From Hofstenia miamia (taxonomy: Eukaryota; Xenacoelomorpha; Acoela; Hofsteniidae), in assembly GCA_900660155.1 (NCBI GenBank), contig CABFPE010000183.1, forward strand, positions 632,432 through 696,431: DNA of 64,000 nt, read 5' to 3'. Below are positions 36,241 through 48,200 of this stretch, piece after piece. The position numbers and the translations under genes are program-made. Each line of letters begins with the position of its first letter. The first letter of the stretch is position 1. The notes under the pieces are model-generated. The model was not told the DNA's origin, did no database searches, and saw nothing but the letters and a program-made list of their open reading frames with translations.

Positions 36241-39200
36241 CACATACTTAGTCTTAGAAAGTTGCGCTAGATTTTACTCGTATCAAACTAAGGGAAGTTT
36301 TTAGGAGAACACTATATAAAATAGTGCATCTTCTATGCTAACATTTATAAAAATATATTTTTATACATTGATTATTTGTGGAGTACCTCAGAAATCATTA
36401 CACTTTTTCCAACATACGATTACATTTTGTATAACTTGCAAATACATAGTAGTTTTATAAGAATTTTTGGAAAGAAAATTTAACTGCTTTCGTTCAAAAT
36501 TGGTCATGGAACTTACAAAAGAACCATTGATATATAAAAGATCTAATGAAAAACAATGCAATTTAAAATTTAGGTTGTATGCAGTTTGCAAACGAAATAT
36601 TGAAATGGAATATCTTAGATTATATTATATAAGCTGTTGTAATGGCCATTTTACAGAACGGAAGTACAATTTTGATATTTAAAAGCATTACAAAATAGAT
36701 TTTCATTTACAAAAGAATTAACTTTGTTTTTAATAGAAGCAATGCATTTAAGATTTCTATTGTAGATTTACGCCACTTTAATAAACTTATCTTTAAATAT
36801 AGTTTTCGCAAATGTCAAATTCCAACTAATCTAATAAAATTCCAAAGCAAATTTAAACGTGGAAGGGTCTATAAGATTTCATTTTCCTATTTCAAATAGT
36901 GATGAGTTGAGAGCAGGTGGTGGCATGAACCCCCTTTCATAGTGAATTGATAGAATATATTACTTTTTTTATCACTTCACAATGCCAAGTTTCTTAGATA
37001 TAAATGTATACATTTTATGTCAAGAAATCTAAAATACGCTTATTATTGATTACGATTTGTAAAATGTATTGGAACACATTTCTAGTGTATGAATTGCACA
37101 GATACATTTTTCAATTTTAATGTATGTTGTAAATACAATGTATATATTATTTTTTCCCTCACGCTAATACCACTCTCAGTTCTGGCAATTCACCAGTACT
37201 CAGGACTCTAGATGTTCCTAACAGCGCTGGCTTATGTTATACAGCCCCTGCCTACTTTGGAACTAGTAGCTCCCCAAAGTATGTCTTATGCTTCTTACTT
37301 ACTGCGCCTAGTGCTCAAACTACTATTGGGGTTGTTTCAGTCTTCTTTATCTTCCACCTTCCACAATCTCTCAGTACTTGTTTATCTTATCATTCTACTT
37401 ACTTTATACATTCCTGCTCATGTCATTTATTTCCTGCTTCTAATCCATGGTGCCCACTCAAGCACCAATGTACAATGCGTTCCACCTGGTCATGCTCGAA
37501 ATTATGGTCATTCTGCGCCAATTTCTCACACCCTGCTATTAAATGATCTACTGTTTTCAACTCTTTCCTACATAGTCTGAATTTGTGGTTATCTCAACTC
37601 TTCTGTTTTTGTGCTTCTTCATCCAATTGGGATTGACTGTTTCCTCGTGTGCTGCCATTATTAGTGCTTGTATTTCTCACTTCAGTCTTGCTTTCCTTAA
37701 CCACTTATTTCTCTTTTCTGTCGTAATTTTCTGTATTCTAGTATTATTCATGCATTATTTTTTGCCTATATCTTGTCAGTCGCTCTGCTTCTACTTGTTT
37801 TGATATGATATATTTCCTTAACTCCACACTGACCTCCAATAGTGATCACTTAGGTTGCTTTATTGCGCATTCATTTAGCCTTGGTGCTTGTGTCTATGGC
37901 TTCCTCCAAACTTAGCAGTCCTTTCCTTTCTTTGTGCCTTAACATTTACAGTCTATTAACTTCATGGTCTCTCTGTCTAGCTCATTTAGGCCATTCTTAT
38001 TCCACCTAACTGTTCCTGCCGATTTTCGCAACACTTGAATAGCCCATGTATTTATTGACTTTATGCTGTTCAGCCTATTTCATTTTGAGCTCTGCATTGC
38101 ATTTCCACATGATCTGTTAGTCTTTCTCATAAATTAAATATTTGATTTGAAAATCAGTGTATCAGAAATTAAATGTTTCTTATGACTGATTCACTGAGAT
38201 GTAAATATTGATTTCAAAATAGTTCAGTGTCAGATAATAACCAACCCTATAATACAATGTTTTTAATCACAAGAGATTAAAGCAGATTCTCACACTTTAC
38301 TTCAGATTTTTAAATACTAGGAAAATATAATCTTTTATTTTTTCATTTAAATGATTAAATTTCTTTAAAAAAATTTTGTCAATATATTTTTCAAGAAGAA
38401 CGAGTTGTTAAAATATCATACTTGCAAAAAACAATATTTGTCTCAGGGACGGATCTACGAATTTTCAAACGGTTGGGCGGTTTAATGTAAATTTCAGTTT
38501 AAAGTAGATTGCTTAAATAACAGTGTAGTACTAAATTATAAAATGAGTTGATTAACAGCAGTATTTATAATTCATGAGCCACCTTTTCATTTTTAGATTG
38601 GATTCAACACTGGCAATAAACACATAAGCACATAATTTTAAAATTATTACTTGCGCATCCCTTTATCGCAGCCAAAGGGGAGGGTGGCCGCAACCCCCTG
38701 TTTGCCCCACCTTTACAAAATTTCTCGTGGTGTCCTTGGATAGCGGTATGCAAAATTTGAACAGTACGTCCTCTAACATTAGATGTATTTATGGCGAGAA
38801 TAATTTGTATGGAAATAGATGTGTTTAATGATGTATTTTACGTTTTTGGTAAAATATTGTTTTAGCTTTTTACTTCTCTGTACTTATTCAACAAAGGCTG
38901 AATTACGCGAGATGGCATTAGACACACTTTCTAATATTGTTTCTTATGTAAGTTTTAAAGTTAATGTTTGATACTTTTATTTCACTTTAAAAGCATTTAA
39001 TTATCTGTCTTCATTCAAACAATTGTTTAAGATTTCACATCGTACATATTAATGCTGTTCTATCAATCGATTTTAATATGGCAACTGTGATTTTGTTCAA
39101 TTTTTAATTGCTTTTTAAGTTTGTAATTTTAATTTATGCTAATGAAATTTTACTATTAGCGAAATTGTTAAGATGATTTCATATTCCAATGAATTCTTAA

Positions 39201-42200
39201 AAGATAATTATTACGGTTTCTTAGTTAGCATTCAATTTTATGTTGAATTACAATCCTTGTCGTTGATGAAGTTTTTGTATCTCAGATATAGTATTATCAT
39301 TGATTTCATCCAAATAATTTGTTATAAATTAGTTTTCAATACAGGGCACTTAATTGTGTTTCTACACAATTTAATCTTAGGTAGTGCACCTACATAGTCA
39401 AATTATGAATTATAGATTTTACACTTTGTTTTGTTTATCGTTGAAAAGTACCGCGTACTAATTTTAGATGAAAGTCGAGAACGTTCTCACATGTAACCGA
39501 TCTCCCTGGTTGTTAAAAGCAGTTTTTGACTGCATCATGTCTTCTGATCGATCATTGAAATTGAAAGGTAAGTTTTATAAACTGTGTCACATTTTGTTTA
39601 AAAATAAAATGTTTTTTTTCGAAACTAACACAATAACTGCAGATCTACAATAATATTTACGTTTTACCATCACTTGATTAACAGAATTGATTTTATGCTC
39701 CAATAATATAATAAATGTCTACATCAATATTTCCTGAACTTCCAAGTACATGATAAAAAAATTGACAATAATACATGAATGTTTCACTTTAAATTTTTTT
39801 GCTACCTTTAGCAAGGACAACTAGAATAACAATACATTAAAAATATGGTGTACAAATAATTTCATATTTTTAATTTTCTATCATTCGGAACACTGAAAAT
39901 CATTCCTTACCGATATATAGTTTCAAAAACACATTTTCAAGGTCTTCTCAGCTATTAAAAAATATGCAGTTATAAAGAATGACTTAAATTGTTTTGCAAC
40001 CCATTATTTTCAGCTATACTACGTTAAAGCACTTTATTTTCAGAAAAATTAGTCTTTTTTTACAGTCATCACTAGGAAAATTGAAATATATTTGTGTGTG
40101 GTGTTTTACTGAGAACAGGAAACTTGCCATATTTTTCAAAATAAATTCAGGGCTAAATTTTACTATTTAAGCAACAGAATATCTGCAGAAATATACAAAT
40201 GCAAAGAACTATAGTTGACTTGGAAGTGGACAGACTAAGGGAAGTTCTGGATCTATGTTTAGTTGTGCTAATGGGAACTCCTGTCCACTGAGACTTCACA
40301 AATGCAGTTAGAGCAGAATAGAACATCGCCTGGTAATAATAAGTCCTTAAATTTATTGGAAACTCTTCTTAGACATTGAGACATTGGTTGTGGAATTGTA
40401 AAAGGCACTGAAAAGAAGTGTATTAATCAGTCTTAAGTGATTGATGTATTAATAAAAAATTGTAACATAACTATATAATGTAACCGTAGAAAACTTTGCA
40501 AACAAGAACTGAATCATGTAACAAAAACACGTGATATTAAACAAAATGTGCTTTTATATTGCAAAACATCAAAATATGTCATTTTATGTCTTTATAACTT
40601 CTCAACTAACAGTGGCAGTGCATTGGAAACAGTTTAAAAATGATTTATTTACTTTTATATGCACATGAAAAAATGTCAAAATAATCTTTGTATTTTCCCT
40701 GGTCATAACATATTAATGACTCATATTATAAATTTAGTCAATCCTGTCACCTATGAGCACGACCCATCTTTTTTAAAAAAACAACCCAATCTGATCCATT
40801 AGCTTTTTTCATAAATTCAACAAAACCCAAATCGCTGCCGTCACAACCTGACCCACCCAACGTGCAGTCCTGGTCAAAATGGAACCAGACACTGGGATGT
40901 CACGGAATGATGATCAAATCCAATTTTACTGATTTGCCTGATTCGAATATAGATTAGATAAAAATTCTCATGTAAAAATTGTCCATGCTTTGTAGCTATC
41001 TTTTATCTTGAACATCCCTAAAGTTATTGTGATTTAGGAATGGATGTCTTGTCTAAGATGTGTGAAAACACAATGTGCAGTGAAGTATTATTAGAATATT
41101 TATCGGATGAAATCTATGAAGAGCTCATTTCATTACTTTCCGTACATGACTTGATGGTTCTAGTCAATTCGCTAGAAACTCTTTATCAACTAACACTTCA
41201 CAGTGAGCTGTCTTGCTCAAAACTTGTTCATCATAAATCCTGTTTTTGTAAGTAATTTTAAAGTATGGAGCTCGCAAACTTAATTTTTAATGCAATTTCC
41301 ATCTACAAGTTTTTGTTGTTGGAATCTTGCTTAAAAATTTTTTAAATTTATTGCTTATGATCATTTAGCTACCTTGGTCAGTTTAACAAGTTTCGATGTC
41401 CAGCTTCTGGGATTAGATGCTTTGACCTCTGTTAAAGTTGTTGAGCAGCCAAAACCAGCCGCATTTCCCTCACTCTCGTCTTCAAAGTCGCGCTCTTCTT
41501 CGTCTCTAACAGAGAGTGAAAATGTAGCCATTCAGTGGTTGTTGCAAAGCTTTGAACCAGCGCCTAATCACGTTTGTGCAGCAAGTGATCTATACAATTC
41601 CTATGTTTCTTTATGTAGCAAACATCCCTGTAAATCACTTGTGCCAGCTCCACATTTCATTAAGTGCATTCGGTGAGAATATTTGACTCGACACATATTC
41701 ATTAAAGGGGGTGCCACACGATCAGCTTTGTTCCAATTCAAATGAACTATGTTAAATGCTCTTTGGCATGCCACACGATGAACTCATGCCTAGCGCAAAA
41801 AGCCCATCGTGTGGCACCCCCTTACGTCTGTTAAATGTATATATTTGTTTAGAATTTCTAACCGATCAACAGATTACGCGAAATTAATGAATAATTTTTT
41901 GACTTATTGTTGCAAACAGCTTTGATTAACATTTTCAAATTATAATTGTTTTGAAAGTGTTTTAAACCTCGTTTTCGTATCTGGGAAATACCAACTATAT
42001 TTTACAATGATAGTGAATAATTATTAGTTTGTTCGACTATTTCATGTAGTGAAGTAATTTACTCCAATATGAAGAATTAGTTGGTGTTTTTCACACATAA
42101 ATATTTTTATTTTAGAATGGCATTTCCCAGTTCATCAACCAAAAATGTAGCCATGTCTAATGACAGCGCCAAAATGCTAGTTACTGGTCTTAAGAAGAAA

Positions 42201-45200
42201 ATGGTAAAATCTAAACAATTTTCCACAAACGGTAATATTTCAATATTACATTTTCTATATATATTAATGCATAAGCCATCTCAAATTACAATTTTTTCCT
42301 GTTTTCAAGGTTTTAGAGAGCTTCTATCTTCTACTTTATTTATAATTTCAATATATATATATATATCAAATTTTGACTACTTTAAATACAAATTATTAAT
42401 GTACAAAAATATTTAATAAAATTTTTCTACTATTCATAGAATTGTTATTATTATTTTCCATCTCAATATTTGTTTTCTATTTTAAATTTACAGTAACAGG
42501 CAGTGTGAGTAACTTTAGTTTCTTTAGTTTCTGTTGATCCAATGCGTCCACATACTCCGAACTCACCCGGTCTTGTCCGGTCACCTTATCATCAATCTAT
42601 AGTACCTTCACAACCAACTCCAGGCAAGCAGTATCCTATTAAACCCCAACCAAGTTATCCATCACAACCACAATCGCCCATATGCACCAGTAGTGTCGCT
42701 ACGTCTTCTACATGTACATCTCCAACAAGTCCACAAAGTAGCTCTTCCACTTCAAACAAGATCATCGTTCGTCTGATCCTGCCTCGCAGTGATTCCGCCT
42801 TCAAATCCCCTGTTTCCGATTCCATTACACCCACTTCTTCTCAAGAGGGTACACAAACTTTCTTATTAACTACCAAAGACAATAAAATTGTGGCAACGCC
42901 TTTAAATTCATCACTTCAGTTGAATGACACCACTACTTTGAAAATTCAACAATCTGATTCACAGTCATCAGATCAGTCATTTTCTTTAAAACTTCCAGTA
43001 ACCTCAAGTCAAAATGTTACTTCGGGGAATGAAGACAATCTTTTATTAAAACTTTCACAACAGGCCCGGCCTAATAATATTTCTTCAGATCATAGTTATA
43101 ATTCCAAGCCAAAATTAAATATTGAAAAGAATGAAAATGTGAGTTCGTTTTCAGTTGAAGAGGAGCAACCTCCCGAAGAGAAACAACCTTTCCATAAGCA
43201 ATGCAATGGATTTCTGAATCACGAAGACAGCCAATCTACCAATGATCAATCGGAAGAAGTGAATGGAGTTGATAGTGACTATTATTGTTCTGATGATGAT
43301 AATGTTATCACCAATGACGCCATGGACAATGAGAGTGGAAAATCAACAACGCCTGAACCTGTGATGGATATTAATAGCATAAATAGTGTAGTTACTCAAG
43401 CTCAATTACAAATCAATCAAACATTAGCTAATGCACACATTGTTGAAAATTCCAAATCACCACCTCTTGACAATCAAAATGATGATGTCAAAAAGACTGT
43501 TAAAAGAAAACTTCCTATTATAATTAAATCCCCAAAGAAATCAAAGCCTTACTACAATGGAATTACTTTACCTTTAAATAATAAAAAGTTAAGTGAAAGT
43601 AAACTTGGAAGTATGTTAGCGCAAACAGCTAAAAGAGGAGTTGCTGAACAACTACATATCAACCAACTATCTAATGTTACTAAAACCGCCACTGAAACTA
43701 AAATAGATGAAAAAGAAATTCTTAAAGTTCAAAATCCAAATTTCCTCACCGAGGAAAAACAAGAAGTGTCTGTTTCAGAACCCAATGGCTTCGTAGATTC
43801 AGAAGAAACTCCTATAATATCGAGCGAACCACCCGTCAGATCTGAAGACTACTATTATTGTGGATGGAAGGATTGTCACTAGTGAGTATTTTTGTTTTAA
43901 ATCTCATAATTATTTGGTTATTATTTATATTTTTGCCATTTATATGCTTAAAATTTTGTAAAAAAATGCTTGTTTATTTCAAAATACTAGTATATAGCAA
44001 TATATATTGTTTAAATGACTTATTCTAAAATGTGGAATTTCATAAGACAGTATTTGGTTAAATCTTCATGTTCTTTAAATGCTTAAAGAGATTTGTTAAC
44101 CTTAAGATTGAACAGTATTAGAATTAGTAATCTATTTTTAACACTAGCTATATTAAAAATGAATTTACAGTATTTCTTTTATGAACTAAGTTTACATGTG
44201 CAATGGCAAGGTCCTAATATCGATATTTTGTTAGCTCTTTTTTTGCATAAAGACAAACATAACTATTTATTTCAAATTGAAAACCGGAGGTCTTTTCTGA
44301 ACATTTTGATAAGCCCAGCATTAAAAGTTGGCGATAGTTTGTATATGATGTATATTCTAATTTTCAAATTTCAAACATTTACCATTTAATTTCTTGTGCA
44401 TTCCATATTTCAGTCATTGGTCTCTTAAACGTAAATAGTTTATGCCAATATCGAAAATATTTTTCGAAATAAGAGCCAGTGAATTTATACTTCATATTGC
44501 TTCAGTAAATAAAGTTTAAGGAATATCCATTTATGGTGGGTTTTCATATTTATAGTTAGTACAATTTTGGAGATTTCAATTTAATTGATTGTGCTTACTT
44601 GCTTAGTTCTGTTGAAAATTGGCAAAGTGTCTATGATCATTGTTGCAGGCGGCATTGTAATGCTGATGTGTATGATGGATATTGTAAATGGATCAATTGT
44701 GATTCAATGAGCAGAAAGCGATTTTCTCTTTTTACTCATATTCAGGTATGATTTAGATATTTTATTGTTGTAATACTACTACAATTCAAGCAATTTATTG
44801 CATAATGTAAACTACATATACAAAAACAAACCAAAAGTATAAATTAGCATTGGTGATTATTTAGTTATTTAAATTAAGTTACATGAATGTTTTGCCTGAA
44901 GTCTTTACCAGCATCACTTTTGAATGAAATTGGATTCTGTTTTCAAGAGGCTTAACAAAAAAATTAATTTTTCCATTACTATTATTAATAAGGTGTTAAG
45001 ATATTTATTTGTTCTTTTTTTAGAGTTAATACTTGTTCAATATCATCGTAACTTTAAGTATTTTTGCCTAATAAAGTTTTTATGAAATATAATTATGCTA
45101 AATGACTTTATTGATTTAAAAATATTGGATGAATATCATAAGAAGTTATATGTTGAAACCTTGGAAATTCCGAATTTTATTCAACTATGAAGTTTTATAG

Positions 45201-48200
45201 CTATTCTATTTTGCGCCATTTTAAAATACAATTTCCATTTGTAAGAATAGCACCGCAACCAGTATTTCCATAATCATGTATGGTGTATTTAATTAGAAAT
45301 GATCTGGGAAGGAGGCATTTTAAATAGTTAATCCTCTAACTTAAGCCAATTAATGAATTTTTATGTTCAAAAATCATCAAATTTCAGATTATTGTTAAAT
45401 GTTACTTCAAGAAAAGAAGCGTTTGCACGCCATCAAGCTTCAAATTTAATTTTTTTTGGAGATGCTAGGCAGAATATTGTAAATTGTTAGACTGAGACTG
45501 ACTCAGATTCAACTGCAATTTTTTTATCGAACTAATCTTTAATGTTAATGAGATCTTCATTCAAAAGCTGAGAGCTTGCTTGTCTACACTTGTTAACTCA
45601 TATTCAAGCGTCATCAGCACATTAACTATGATTAACATATCTTAAGCAATGTGAAATTTCATTAAGAAATATGTTGAATAGTAGGAATCCCAGAATTGAA
45701 CCTTGTGGAACCCCTTTGCAACTTTAGGTACCTTGAAGTGTAATTATTTATTTTAATACTTTGAAATCGATCGTTAAGAAAGCTCTGGATTAGTTTTATT
45801 CATCAATACTGAAGCCATACTTGTGTAATTTGCCTATATGAATGTTGAGCCATGCTATCAACGGTCTTACATTAAGTTGTCCAATATTAATAAAAACTGA
45901 ATTCATATATTCAGTGATTACTCTAATATTTAGTATTTGTTATTAGAAGAGATAATTTGATCAACATTTGAACTAGAAAGTATTTTTACAAAATGAATCT
46001 GCAGACTACCACTTATCCTTTTGTGTATCTAATTTGTTAAATGATTTGTTTGCATCATTTGTTGTGGCATTTTCAATTTTCTTGCTTATTGCTGTAAACA
46101 TTATATCACTTTGCAGTGTTTGAAATTCTAACATCCACTTGTTTTCACGTTCAAGATCAATTTGTAAAATAGATTATTTATAATAATCAGTAAAAAATTT
46201 AAAGAGCAAAATTGTTAGTTACTGTCTCAATTTATAGAGATACCATAAAAGCCTATTATCAGTGTCTTGAATTGTATAAATCTTATAACAGTTTATATAA
46301 CTAAGATAATTTAAGAATTCCGTAGTGTTGAAGTCTCTGAAGAGCGTTTTATTATATTTGTTTTTAGAGTAGGATTAAATTTCCAACAGTTAACAAGAAA
46401 TTTTGGTCACTAAATATACAGGTAAAACAATAAAATCTGTACCTGTTTTTCTCACAATTATTTAATATGTATAGGATTTTCTCAATTCAAGGGCGGTAAG
46501 GCATGTAATTTTTAATTTCTTAATAGCAAAATTAAGTATTTTCGTAATTTCAGCTTGCTCAAATACTTTTGTATTGTTAGGGCGAAGATTGTTAATGACA
46601 TCATTATTAATGAGAATTTATCTGTACGAAACTGCATATTATTCTAATGCTAAAGATTACATAATTCCTGCGAAATTTTAGAAAACTTACTGTCATCCTT
46701 TAGAACAGTCTTTTTCCCAACGTTTAGAACCTAGCAACTTTTGAGACTCTCTATCAGACTTGTCAACGAGCCGACATTTCCTAGCTCGGCTCGACTCGTT
46801 TAAATTTTGTGTAAGTTCGACTCGGCTCGCCACATAAAATCTTTGAATGATCGGTATTTTTTTTAAAATATGGTGCTCTCAGAATTTTTTCTAATGCTCT
46901 TCCTATTATTTAATAAACATTTCTAAAATAAGATTATAGGAAAGGCATACCTACTGCAAAAAATATGAAAAATCTCCATAATCAAATTAACAAGCAGAAC
47001 TATAAACTTGCTTTGCTTAAAATAGGCTCGTTTTGCGCTCGTTGTATATTAAATACTGGGCTCAAGCTCGGCTCGGCTCGACTCGGCTCGTTAGAAGCTC
47101 GGCTCGCTGACAAATCTGCTCTCTATTCAGAACGAAAAATACCCAAACGGGATATTGGAACACTACTATTAGAAGTTGAGAAAAGTTGTAGCTGAAGCAA
47201 AACAACATATTTTTCCGCAGATGCTGATTTTTAGCAGCAAAAGTAAACAACAATCTAAAAAATTTTTTTCGCAGAAGCAAGTGTCTCTTTGAAATCGTCA
47301 CTTTTGAATGCTGCACCATTATCAACTACAATAGTTGTTATTATCGTTGCTTATATTTAAACATTTCACGTAGTTTATTATACAGTTTAATTAGCATTTT
47401 ATGGCCAGAAATGTCGCAATGAGGTGAAGATATCTGTAGAAAATTTTGTTTAACAATTGATAGCTGAAGTGTTCCAAGAAGACCCTTTATGCACTACAGT
47501 AGTTAAAGATGTTCTTGTTGTAGATAAAAATTCTTATAATCGCAAACCTCAAATGTAATGGTCACGGATAATTCTCAGGATGAGGATTTTGAAGATCTCG
47601 AAGGCAGTTTCATATCCGTTACGAAAGCGTCAAATATTGATTCTGTTATAGAATTTAATGAGTTTGTAAACCACAAATTTGCTTATTAAAAAAAGTTTTT
47701 CCAAAATTGGTTATGTGTGTATAAGGTCAATACGTCACACATTTTTCAACCGAAGTCGTAAATGCATCAACATCTTATTTAGTAATATATAAGCAAATTA
47801 TTAAATTAAATCGATAACTTCTTTAAAAAATATCAAACATTATGTTCTACAAATAAAGCTTCATATTTTAGGGGATAAAATTCAGGGATATGTTCATGAG
47901 TACTCTGCTAGTCGGCTTATTATAAAGTCGAGTAGTATACCAGGTTATATTCGCTAGAGAAGTTTGAAATGGAATCAAGTCTTGAATTCAAAGTCGATTT
48001 ATTTAATTTCAATATAATTTAGATCAAAAACTATGTGTAATTACATTTAAAGGTTCAAAACAAGCGTTGACCAATGCAACGCATTGTTGATTTTTTTATA
48101 GTTTTAACCTCAAAAGATTACCCGACTACAAAATCCTAGACTTCATAGTTTCCAAATACTAACTATTTTATTATTTAATTTATTTTATTCTATTTAGGAA

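Larger units (their letters stand above)
29889..38865 (+). other. ARID2 intron 7, about 9 kb, transposon-rich
   Basis: Holds a hAT-like MITE, a hAT transposase pseudogene, a 100-N gap flanked by TA repeats, a perfect palindrome and a LINE C-terminal fragment. A 13-bp inverted repeat (GCACTTAACATGT) lies at about 30847-30901. Between 29891 and 32287 there is nothing else I can support. Confidence 0.8.
44746..48197 (+). other. ARID2 intron 14, with transposon remains
   Basis: About 3.5 kb holding a minus-strand reverse transcriptase relic, a hAT MITE with a clear target duplication, and a coding-like relic near 47400-47690. Confidence 0.8.

Noticed and set aside
39173-39397. 74-codon frame in ARID2 intron 8
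   Set aside because: No similarity to ARID2, and it lies between two well-matched adjoining exons whose phases join directly.
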